Positions 52,290 through 59,355 of a DNA stretch of 64,000 bases are shown piece by piece. Source of the DNA: Niabella yanshanensis. GTDB taxonomy: Bacteria; Bacteroidota; Bacteroidia; Chitinophagales; Chitinophagaceae. A program made the translations under genes and the position numbers. Below the pieces are notes generated by a model that saw only the letters and a list, made by a program, of their open reading frames with translations, did no database searches and had not been told where the DNA came from. The stretch is from contig NZ_CP139960.1 of NCBI RefSeq assembly GCF_034424215.1, positions 5,022,001 to 5,086,000 of the forward strand, read 5' to 3'. Every line of letters starts with the position of its first letter. Within the stretch, counting starts at the first letter, position 1.

Positions 52290-53345
52290 TTACTCTGTGG
52301 GGCGGTAGGCAGTGGTGTATCTTCTCCATTTTTCAATCACTTCTTCAATATCTTTTGCAAGATCTGATTCAAAGAAAATAGGTTCACCTGTTGCTGGATG
52401 CGTAAAACCCAGTGTTTTAGCGTGCAATGCCTGCCGGGGACAGATAGCAAAGCAATTATCAACAAACTGCTTATATTTCGCGTAAACGGTACCTTTTACA
52501 ATTCTGTCGCCTCCGTAAAAATCATCGTTAAACAGCGGGTGTCCGATATGTTTCATGTGTACCCTAATCTGGTGGGTACGTCCGGTTTCCAATATACATT
52601 GCACCAGCGTTACATATCCGAATCTTTCCAATACTTTATAGTGCGTAATAGCCTCTTTCCCATGATCGCCTTCGGGATAGGCTTCAAACAGCTTTCTGAA
52701 TCTTAGGTTGCGGCCTACATGCGCCACAATAGTTCCTTCATCCTCCGCTACATCACCCCAAACCAGTGCCATATATTTCCGGTCAACAGTATGATCAAAA
52801 AACTGCTTGGCCAGGTTACGCATAGCCTGCTCGGTTTTGGCTAACACTAAAAGCCCGCTGGTATTCTTATCTATCCGGTGTACCATGCCAAAGCGGGGGA
52901 GCGTTTCGGCGTTGATGGCTGCATTTTGCTGCTGAAGATGCCAGGCCATTGCGTTTAACAATGTGACGTTAGGGTTGCCGCTACCGGGATGTACTACCAT
53001 GCCCGCTGCTTTATTCACAATAACAATATGCTCATCTTCGTAGAAAATATTAAGCGGTATATTTTCAGGAACAATTTCATTTTCATCAGGCGCTGTATCG
53101 GTAAAAACAACAATTTCCTGGTTACCTTTCACCTTAAAGTTAGGTTTTACTTCGCTACCGTTTACCAGTACCATTTTGTTATGAATAGCCTGCTGTATTT
53201 TATTACGGGTAGCTCCTTCTATACGGTTCATCAAAAACTTATCGATACGATAAGCTTCCTGCCCCGGGTCGGTTTTGAATACGAATTTTTGATAGAGTTC
53301 GTCGCTCGCATCCTGTTGCTCGGTATATATTTCTTCCTCGTTCAT
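52290..53345 (-). CDS. rluD: 23S rRNA pseudouridine synthase, RluD type
   Basis: 351 residues from the ATG at 53345 (a TTG three codons upstream is unlikely). S4 domain near the start (I-D-K-F-L-M-N-R-I), then a catalytic domain with the motif R-I-D-K-N-T-S-G-L-L containing the active-site Asp, and T-G-R-T-H-Q-I-R-V-H. It modifies uridines of helix 69 of 23S rRNA in the E. coli prototype. A -7 box ends 6 nt before the ATG. Confidence 0.92.
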   Translation of the reverse strand: MNEEEIYTEQQDASDELYQKFVFKTDPGQEAYRIDKFLMNRIEGATRNKIQQAIHNKMVLVNGSEVKPNFKVKGNQEIVVFTDTAPDENEIVPENIPLNIFYEDEHIVIVNKAAGMVVHPGSGNPNVTLLNAMAWHLQQQNAAINAETLPRFGMVHRIDKNTSGLLVLAKTEQAMRNLAKQFFDHTVDRKYMALVWGDVAEDEGTIVAHVGRNLRFRKLFEAYPEGDHGKEAITHYKVLERFGYVTLVQCILETGRTHQIRVHMKHIGHPLFNDDFYGGDRIVKGTVYAKYKQFVDNCFAICPRQALHAKTLGFTHPATGEPIFFESDLAKDIEEVIEKWRRYTTAYRPTE

Positions 53346-53351
53346 TGCGTG

Positions 53352-53359
53352 CAAAGGTA
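53352..53359 (-). promoter_or_regulatory. -7 promoter element TACCTTTG directly before rluD
   Basis: Exact TAnnTTTG match on the minus strand, 6 nt before the ATG at 53345, suggesting a leaderless transcript. Confidence 0.5.
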
Positions 53360-53387
53360 AACGAATGTGTTTTGAACCGATTGTGTT

Positions 53388-53395
53388 TATTTTTG
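53388..53395 (+). promoter_or_regulatory. -7 promoter element TATTTTTG for lipB
   Basis: Exact TAnnTTTG match, 68 nt before the GTG of lipB, divergent from the rluD promoter. Confidence 0.4.
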
Positions 53396-53463
53396 TTGCT
53401 TATAGGTTACATTAGTTAGTTAATGATTACTCTTTTTTCATATTTCAAACTATCGAACGCAAG

Positions 53464-54210
53464 GTGAAACAACAAGTACAGTTCAGGGATTTAGGCAATA
53501 TGCGTTATAAAGATGCCTGGGACTTCCAGGAAAATATATTGCAGGAAAATGTGTCTGTTAAAACACGTTTGCGCGAATTGCAGGATAGTGGCGAGATCGA
53601 CCAGCTGGCAGAAAGGCCTCAAACCGGTCATGAACTGCTTTTTGTGGAGCACCCGCCCGTATTTACATTAGGGAAAAGTGGCGATATGGGCAATGTTTTG
53701 ATGAGTGAGGAGCACCTGGCTAAACTGGGCATAGATTTCTTCAAAATCAACAGGGGAGGAGATATTACCTTTCACGGTCCGGGACAATTAGTGGGGTATC
53801 CCATTTTTGATCTCGAAAAGTTTTATACCGATATTGGTAAATACCTGCGCAATATCGAAGAGGTAATTATTTTAACCCTGGCTGAGTATGGTTTACAGGG
53901 AGCGCGTTCAGAGGGGGAAACCGGTGTATGGCTCGATCCGGAGAAAAAAGGGCACGAGCGTAAAATTTGTGCCATTGGCGTGCGAACCAGTCGGTGGATC
54001 ACGATGCACGGGTTTGCTTTAAACGTAAATACCGACCTGAACTATTTTAATATGATTGTACCGTGTGGTATACAGGGAAAGCAGGTTACCTCCCTGCAAA
54101 AAGAATTAGGCCGTGAAGTAGATCTGGATGAAGTAAAAGAGAAAGTAAAGCGGAATTTTGAAAAAGTTTTTGAAGTGGAGATGGTAAACAGTGCGTTGGG
54201 CGGTCGTTAG
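53464..54210 (+). CDS. lipB: Octanoyl-[acyl-carrier-protein]:protein N-octanoyltransferase
   Basis: 248 residues. GTG start at 53464, kept because the next ATG (codon 13) would remove the conserved F-R-D-L-G-x-x-x-Y segment. Motifs: F-V-E-H-P-P-V-F-T-L-G, R-G-G-D-I-T-F-H-G-P-G-Q-L-V-G-Y-P (catalytic region), K-I-C-A-I-G-V-R-T-S-R-W-I-T-M-H-G and the acyl-acceptor Cys in V-P-C-G-I. It transfers octanoyl groups to lipoyl domains. lipA is not adjacent. Confidence 0.97.
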   Translation: MKQQVQFRDLGNMRYKDAWDFQENILQENVSVKTRLRELQDSGEIDQLAERPQTGHELLFVEHPPVFTLGKSGDMGNVLMSEEHLAKLGIDFFKINRGGDITFHGPGQLVGYPIFDLEKFYTDIGKYLRNIEEVIILTLAEYGLQGARSEGETGVWLDPEKKGHERKICAIGVRTSRWITMHGFALNVNTDLNYFNMIVPCGIQGKQVTSLQKELGREVDLDEVKEKVKRNFEKVFEVEMVNSALGGR

Positions 54211-54262
54211 TTGACCTTGTTAACTAATCAGCTAGTCAACTGGTCAGCCCGTCAACCAATCC

Positions 54263-54937
54263 TTAGAAATCCTTAGGCAGAAAAACTTTATGCTTTTCTA
54301 ATAACCTGCCGTCCGCGTATAGTTCGAAATTAATATATCCTGCGGTTGAAAAATAAGAACGGTCGAGCTTGAATCTCTTTTCTTTGATATCATTCAGCTC
54401 AAATAGTGGCTGGCCGTTTTCTGCGTAAAATTTTATATCATATTTCCTTTTATCCAGTGGTAATTCTACACGAACGTACCTGTCTGTTGAAGCGAAAATA
54501 TAAGCAGACTGTACAAAACCTGAGGGGATAAAGTTGGGGTTTAAATTAACTTCCGTATTTGATTTATTGCCGCTATTATAAGCATCGGCTAAGCCAGAGG
54601 AGTCCACTACAGGCCGTTTAGATTTAGTTGAAATATATTTTCCTCCTTCGAACATCACAAAAATGCGGTAAAACATATTGTCGCTGGGAGCGGTAGCGTC
54701 AGGAAACCCGTTTTGCTGCAGGCTGGGATCGGGCATGGTTCCCACGGTTTTGAAGTAGTTGAGCGAGTCGGTAGACCTTTGAATGCTTATTTGTTTAACG
54801 CCCTGGTAGTTATGTGTCCAGGCCACCACAACTCTGTTGTTTCCTACCTTATAAACTGAAAAGTCGGGGAGTTGCTCCTGTGCATTGATGCCTGCAATAA
54901 TAGATCCGGACAGTAAAAACAATAAAATCTTCTTCAT
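54263..54937 (-). CDS. Secreted beta-sandwich protein of unknown function
   Basis: 224 residues with a signal peptide (cleaved near G-I-N-A-Q, residue 20). The first domain (about 22-110) looks fibronectin-III-like (V-V-V-A-W-T-H..I-S-I-Q-R-S-T-D-S..F-Y-R-I-F-V); the second (about 140-224) is another beta-rich unit ending K-V-F-L-P-K-D-F. No lipobox or sorting signal. Role unknown. It is separated from lipB by a 52-bp repeat-rich gap. Confidence 0.7.
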   Translation of the reverse strand: MKKILLFLLSGSIIAGINAQEQLPDFSVYKVGNNRVVVAWTHNYQGVKQISIQRSTDSLNYFKTVGTMPDPSLQQNGFPDATAPSDNMFYRIFVMFEGGKYISTKSKRPVVDSSGLADAYNSGNKSNTEVNLNPNFIPSGFVQSAYIFASTDRYVRVELPLDKRKYDIKFYAENGQPLFELNDIKEKRFKLDRSYFSTAGYINFELYADGRLLEKHKVFLPKDF

Positions 54938-54990
54938 GATAGTGCCATTAACTACTTAACTAACAAAGATAAGTGAGCAGGGATAACAGA

Positions 54991-55869
54991 TCAGAAAATT
55001 AACGTTCCTTTTCGTAAAGAAAGATTGCCCTGTAGTCCTCCTGAATGCACGACCAACAGCCTGGAGCCCGCCGGAAAATGGTTTTGCTGTACCAGGTCAT
55101 ATACTCCGTAAAATAATTTGCCCGTATATACAAAATCAGTGGGGATACCGGTTGCCGAAAACAACTCATTCATAAATTGTATCAATGAAGGTTTTTGTTT
55201 GGCATAGCCACCAAAATGATAGGCATGATTAATGAGAACAGGTTGATCTTTATTCGCAAGGAGTGCCCGCACTTCGCTTTCCAGCAAGGAATGATTTTTA
55301 AGCGCGCTCAGGCCCAGCACACTGGCGTGAGCTGCTTTGCTATTGATCAGGCCCGCCATCATGGTGCCGGTTCCTACGGCGCAAAGGATATGATCAAAGG
55401 CTGATTTATTATAAGGAATGGTAGCTGCTCCGCTGGCCCCGGTTTCACTATAACCGCCTTCCGGGATAATGTAGTAATCATAGCCCTCAAAAGCAGGAGG
55501 AAGCGTTTTGTGTTGATAACCGGTTCGGGATATGAAATGCAACTGCATACCATATTTCCGGGCATTTATAAGCGTATGAGAGTAGGAACCGGGTTCTTCG
55601 CCACGGATAATACCTATACAGGGGATGTCATTTGCTGCGCAGGCTGCGGCAGTTGCTGCAATATGGTTGGAAAAAGCCCCGCCATAGGTGATCACGGCTT
55701 TGTATTTGCCTTCAATTGCTTGTTGCAGGTGAAATTTAAGCTTAAACCATTTATTGCCGCTGATCACAGGGTGTATAGTATCCAGTCTTAATACCTGTAC
55801 ATTTACCCCGTTTTGAGATAAAAAGGGTACGGGATCTGTTGTAATTAAATCTTCGTCAATAATATCCAT
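54991..55869 (-). CDS. PLP-dependent ACC deaminase/D-cysteine desulfhydrase family enzyme
   Basis: 292 residues, slightly short for the family. The Schiff-base Lys lies in S-G-N-K-W-F-K-L-K (about 38-46), followed by T-Y-G-G-A-F-S-N-H-I-A-A-T-A-A and the Gly-rich phosphate loop A-V-G-T-G-T-M-M-A-G-L. Such enzymes break down 1-aminocyclopropane-1-carboxylate or D-cysteine; residues separating the two are not decisive here. Single gene with its own promoter. Confidence 0.9.
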   Translation of the reverse strand: MDIIDEDLITTDPVPFLSQNGVNVQVLRLDTIHPVISGNKWFKLKFHLQQAIEGKYKAVITYGGAFSNHIAATAAACAANDIPCIGIIRGEEPGSYSHTLINARKYGMQLHFISRTGYQHKTLPPAFEGYDYYIIPEGGYSETGASGAATIPYNKSAFDHILCAVGTGTMMAGLINSKAAHASVLGLSALKNHSLLESEVRALLANKDQPVLINHAYHFGGYAKQKPSLIQFMNELFSATGIPTDFVYTGKLFYGVYDLVQQNHFPAGSRLLVVHSGGLQGNLSLRKGTLIF

Positions 55870-55923
55870 TGCAATGATACCTGTTGGTTAAATTACCTTA
55901 TTTTTGAGACCAATCATTTTTAG

Positions 55924-55931
55924 CAAAAGTA
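55924..55931 (-). promoter_or_regulatory. -7 promoter element TACTTTTG for the PLP enzyme gene
   Basis: Exact TAnnTTTG match on the minus strand, 54 nt before the ATG at 55869; a TTTG sits about 21 nt further upstream. Confidence 0.5.
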
Positions 55932-56019
55932 TAGCCGGATCCAATTCGGTTGCAAAATAAAACCGGCAGGCATTGTCTGCTACCACTAAACGATAAAAGA
56001 AAATAAAAAAAACTTACGA

Positions 56020-56919
56020 ATGAAACCTACATTAGTGATTTTGGCCGCAGGAATGGCCTCTCGTTACGGAAGTATGAAACAGGTGGAGGCTTTTGGTCCG
56101 AGTGGCGAAACCATAATGGATTATTCTATAGCGGATGCAGTAAAAGCAGGATTTGGAAAAATCGTTTTCCTGATCCGTGAGCAGTTTGAAGACAATTTCC
56201 GTAAGCTGTTTGCTTCAAAACTCGATGGTAAAGTGGAATACGAATTCGCTTTCCAGGAGCTCGATATGTACCTGGATGGGGCTGAAATTCCGGCTGAACG
56301 TACAAAGCCCTGGGGTACCGGCCATGCCGTATTATGTACTAAAAAAGTAGTAAGTACGCCATTCGCTGTTATTAACGCCGATGATTTTTATGGTTTTGAC
56401 GCCTTTAAAAAAGCTGCCGAATTTTTAACTACCGATTGCAATGAAAAAACATATGCTGTGATCAGCTATCCTTTAATGAATACCTTGTCGGAGCATGGCA
56501 CAGTGAACCGTGGTGTTTGCGGCTTAGATGAAAAAGGAAACCTGGCGAGTGTAGTAGAACGTATCGGTATTGGTTTGCAGGGCGATAAAGTAAAGGTAGA
56601 TGACGGCCTGCAGCCTGATGAGTTATCAAAGGATACCGTGGTATCCATGAACTTCTGGTGCTTCCATCCTTCGGTTTATGATCTGTATGAGAAAGATTTT
56701 AAAGCTTTCATTAAAGAAAGTATTGCGGTTCCAAAATCTGAGTTCCTGATCCCTGCAGTGGTAGACAATTTTATAAAAGAGGGTGGAGAAGTGAAAGTAG
56801 TAACTACATCGGCGCAATGGTTTGGCGTTACTTATAAGGAAGACGCCCCCGCGGTTCAAAAGCAGTTGAACGACCTGATTGAGCAAGGTGCTTATAGCAC
56901 TAACCTCTGGGGTGCGTAA
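56020..56919 (+). CDS. Sugar-phosphate nucleotidyltransferase-like protein
   Basis: 299 residues. N-terminal L-A-A-G-M-A-S-R-Y-G-S-M-K-Q is a variant of the nucleotidyltransferase pyrophosphorylase loop (G-x-G-T-R/S-x-x..K), and V-I-N-A-D-D-F-Y-G supplies the metal-binding Asp pair. Domain order fits the NTP_transferase family. The actual sugar and nucleotide are unknown; the gene is common in Bacteroidota as a stand-alone unit. A strong terminator follows. Confidence 0.88.
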   Translation: MKPTLVILAAGMASRYGSMKQVEAFGPSGETIMDYSIADAVKAGFGKIVFLIREQFEDNFRKLFASKLDGKVEYEFAFQELDMYLDGAEIPAERTKPWGTGHAVLCTKKVVSTPFAVINADDFYGFDAFKKAAEFLTTDCNEKTYAVISYPLMNTLSEHGTVNRGVCGLDEKGNLASVVERIGIGLQGDKVKVDDGLQPDELSKDTVVSMNFWCFHPSVYDLYEKDFKAFIKESIAVPKSEFLIPAVVDNFIKEGGEVKVVTTSAQWFGVTYKEDAPAVQKQLNDLIEQGAYSTNLWGA

Positions 56920-56945
56920 CGAAAAAAATGTTGATAATACAATAC

Positions 56946-56974
56946 AGCGCGTGGTTTAAACCACGCGCTTTTTT
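56946..56974 (+). terminator. Terminator of the nucleotidyltransferase gene
   Basis: Perfect 12-bp-arm palindrome AGCGCGTGGTTT/AAACCACGCGCT followed by a T-run. Confidence 0.92.
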
Positions 56975-57000
56975 ATGCATTTCGCTTTTCCGGAAGTACA

Positions 57001-57026
57001 AAAAAAGCGCTACAAACTTGTAGCGC
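57001..57026 (-). terminator. Terminator of the protease gene
   Basis: Stem GCGCTACAA/TTGTAGCGC (57007-57015 and 57018-57026) with a minus-strand T-run (plus A-run 57001-57006). Confidence 0.88.
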
Positions 57027-57055
57027 CTATCCGGTTTTGGCTTTGCTTAATCGCC

Positions 57056-58189
57056 TCAATTCACTTTCACCATATATATGTATTCTTCTATTTTCTTTAC
57101 CTGTTGCGGGCTCTTCATACCGCTCAGTGAGCTTTTAGTACTCAGCTTTATGTTTTTGATAGTAGAATCTATATTATCCTTCTTCCGGGCATCAGTCAAT
57201 GCGTTAAAGATATTGCGTGTTTGAATAGCAAATGCTACCCCTTCGGCATCTTTTTGCTTGGCATTTAAAATGCCGATAACTTCTCCATTGCTGTTTAATA
57301 CAGGGCTTCCGCTGTTACCTCTTTCTGCTTTTACATCAATCTGGCAGCTGAGTGTATCGCCGTTATAACCTGTTTTAGAGCTCAGGTATCCCTGCCCGTA
57401 AACTAACTCTTCATCTTTAGGATAACCTAAGGTGAATATCGGTTCTGCGAGGTCAGTGGCTTTTTTAGTGAAGCTGTAAGGAGTGCCCGGCAATGTTTTA
57501 AAATTCGGATCGTTTATCTTTAAAATGGCAATGTCGGTAGCCGGGTTGGCATATACCACTTTTGCCAGGAATTCTTTGCCGGCGGTGTTTTGCACCGCTA
57601 CATTCTGAGCTTCTTTTATTACGTGATAATTGGTTACGAGGTAGCCTTTCCCATCGATGATAAAGCCGGTACCGCTGTTGGTATAAGGTATTTCGGGAGT
57701 AATGGCCGCCGTGTTCCCTTGTTTAAGGGTGTTGATTTCTTTATCCTGCAGCTGCGATTTTTTCGCAAGGGTACTGATATTCTTTCTAAGTATTTCCAGC
57801 TGATCTTTGGGCGCCTTAGGGGTAACAGAACCAACAATTCCGTTTACCATCAGGGCGGTAATGCCAGCAATTGAGGCAGCAATAGCAGCCGTTTTCTTAT
57901 ATTTATTGAACAGGTATAATACTTTACCGCCTTTAGGCAGGGTAGCATCTATTTTACCCAGGGCTGATAAATCATTGTGTACTTCGTTCAGCGATAGCTG
58001 GAATTTCTGCCACTGGTTGAAGCGGTTCATTTTCTGTAAAAACAAAGTATGTTCTACTACCATCTGATCAACTTCACTATCTGCTTTCCGCAGGTTTTCA
58101 AAATGAAGACGCTCATCAGGGTTCATATCACCCATTATATACCGTTCAACGGCATCTAAAAGGGTCATATTGTTATTCTGGTCATTCAT
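57056..58189 (-). CDS. Membrane-anchored trypsin-like serine protease with anti-sigma-like N terminus
   Basis: 377 residues from the ATG at 58189. Parts in order: a cytosolic helical N terminus (about 1-95; L-L-D-A-V-E-R-Y-I-M-G-D-M and later W-Q-K-F, like Bacteroidota anti-sigma factors), one membrane helix (about 100-122), a coiled coil (about 128-155) and a trypsin-fold protease (about 165-335) with His189 (N-Y-H-V-I), Asp219 (T-D-I-A-I-L) and Ser293 (G-N-S-G-S-P). No PDZ domain. It follows the ECF sigma gene by 7 bp. The protease should lie in the periplasm, the sigma-binding part inside. Confidence 0.88.
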   Translation of the reverse strand: MNDQNNNMTLLDAVERYIMGDMNPDERLHFENLRKADSEVDQMVVEHTLFLQKMNRFNQWQKFQLSLNEVHNDLSALGKIDATLPKGGKVLYLFNKYKKTAAIAASIAGITALMVNGIVGSVTPKAPKDQLEILRKNISTLAKKSQLQDKEINTLKQGNTAAITPEIPYTNSGTGFIIDGKGYLVTNYHVIKEAQNVAVQNTAGKEFLAKVVYANPATDIAILKINDPNFKTLPGTPYSFTKKATDLAEPIFTLGYPKDEELVYGQGYLSSKTGYNGDTLSCQIDVKAERGNSGSPVLNSNGEVIGILNAKQKDAEGVAFAIQTRNIFNALTDARKKDNIDSTIKNIKLSTKSSLSGMKSPQQVKKIEEYIYMVKVN

Positions 58190-58196
58190 CACTTAA

Positions 58197-58769
58197 TCAG
58201 GTTTTTTTATATTGAGAAAAGAATATTTTTTTTAAACGCATCAGGCATTTGTATTTCTGGGTTTTGGCATTTTCTGCATTGGTATACCCAAAAACTTCTG
58301 CTATTTCCTGCATGCTGTTGTTTTTAAAGTAAAACGCCTCCAGCAGGCTTTTGCAGGGTTCTCCTAATGTGCTGATAGCTGTATGCATCATTTCAAACTC
58401 TGCATCCTTTTTTTCATGCTCCACTACGTCGCCATCCACAGCTATCTGGGTTTCGTTAGTATCATCAAAATCGGCCGTATGCCTGTTACTCTGGTTCAGT
58501 TTTTTCAGCCAAAGCCTCCTGGCAACTGAATATAAGTAAGTTCGTATCTGGCAATTCAGTTCAAAACTGCCCGACCTTGCTTTATCATACAAAACCATCA
58601 TTGCCTCCTGAAAAATGTCTTTGGCATCATCTATGGTCCCGTTGTTATTGACTACCAGGGCCTGAACCAGATTATAGTTCTGGCCATAGATCATTTCGAC
58701 CGATTTTTTGTCGTTACGAGCTAATCCTTTCAGTAAACTTATTTCCTGTTCTAATGTAGAATCTTTCAA
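58197..58769 (-). CDS. ECF-type RNA polymerase sigma factor
   Basis: 190 residues. Region 2 (I-D-D-A-K-D-I-F-Q-E-A-M-M-V-L-Y-D-K-A) and region 4 (L-G-E-P-C-K-S-L-L-E-A-F-Y-F-K-N-N-S-M-Q-E-I-A) are clear. The start is TTG at 58769 (no upstream ATG; the next Met is inside region 2). It is the first gene of a two-gene operon with the anti-sigma-like protease, so the protease probably controls it. Confidence 0.92.
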   Translation of the reverse strand: MKDSTLEQEISLLKGLARNDKKSVEMIYGQNYNLVQALVVNNNGTIDDAKDIFQEAMMVLYDKARSGSFELNCQIRTYLYSVARRLWLKKLNQSNRHTADFDDTNETQIAVDGDVVEHEKKDAEFEMMHTAISTLGEPCKSLLEAFYFKNNSMQEIAEVFGYTNAENAKTQKYKCLMRLKKIFFSQYKKT

Positions 58770-58895
58770 CCTGTGATAATTTAATACGAATTTTTAAAAA
58801 TAGTAACCCTTTTGCAGTCAGAAAAAATTTTTTATTTAAGGGTTACCTTTTTCCCCTTTGCGTATTAACTATTTTAACCGCAAACCTTAAATTTT

Positions 58896-59093
58896 ATGAA
58901 AAAGTTATTTATTTTATTCGCAATCAGTTCTTTAGGATTTGTAGCCTGTAATAACGCCAGTGAGGGCGAGGGTAATTCCGATACTACAGTAGTAGACCCG
59001 ACTTTGGGTAATCCTCCGGTTAATCCAACAGATACAATGGTTAATCTGGATACAACTTCTGCCGCTACCGATACGTCTGCAATTAAACTGTAA
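58896..59093 (+). CDS. Small Thr/Asp-rich lipoprotein
   Basis: 65 residues. Lipoprotein signal with lipobox V-A-C (Cys18), then a low-complexity Asn/Thr/Asp/Pro tail (repeated D-T-T and P-x-N-P) with no fold. Such short lipoproteins are common in Bacteroidota; function unknown. Divergent from the sigma/protease operon and followed by a good terminator, which supports it being a real gene. Confidence 0.75.
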   Translation: MKKLFILFAISSLGFVACNNASEGEGNSDTTVVDPTLGNPPVNPTDTMVNLDTTSAATDTSAIKL

Positions 59094-59121
59094 TTTTTAT
59101 TCGGCAAGCAATATAGAGGAG

Positions 59122-59150
59122 CCATTCCGTTACGGCGGAGTGGTTTTTTT
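59122..59150 (+). terminator. Terminator of the small lipoprotein gene
   Basis: Stem CCATTCCG/CGGAGTGG (one G-U pair) at 59122-59129 and 59136-59143, then a T-run to 59150. Confidence 0.85.
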
Positions 59151-59315
59151 ATGTACATACCCGAATGGGTTACGGTATCGGTAGCTCTGGGAAGCCTAAA
59201 GCCGTTCTACAAAAACAGGCCTGAAATTTGAATCATCTCATTATTGGTTATGCTGTAAATACAGCTGGAATAGCCGTTTGAATTGCGACTCATGCCAGCG
59301 ATATATTTTCAGAAA

Positions 59316-59345
59316 TTGCCAAATGATTTGTTTTTGTTACCTTTG
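59316..59345 (+). promoter_or_regulatory. Promoter of the DEAD-box helicase gene
   Basis: -33 TTG (59316-59318), 19-nt spacer, perfect -7 TACCTTTG (59338-59345). The ATG is only 10 nt after the box, so the 5' leader should be a few nucleotides at most. It rules out the upstream TTG start at 59278. Confidence 0.65.
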
Positions 59346-59355
59346 CACTCTTTTT

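Noticed and set aside
59278-59355. 26-codon extension of the DEAD-box helicase from a TTG
   Set aside because: The -33 and -7 elements lie within it; the protein start M-T-T-F-E-S-L-G fits the family.
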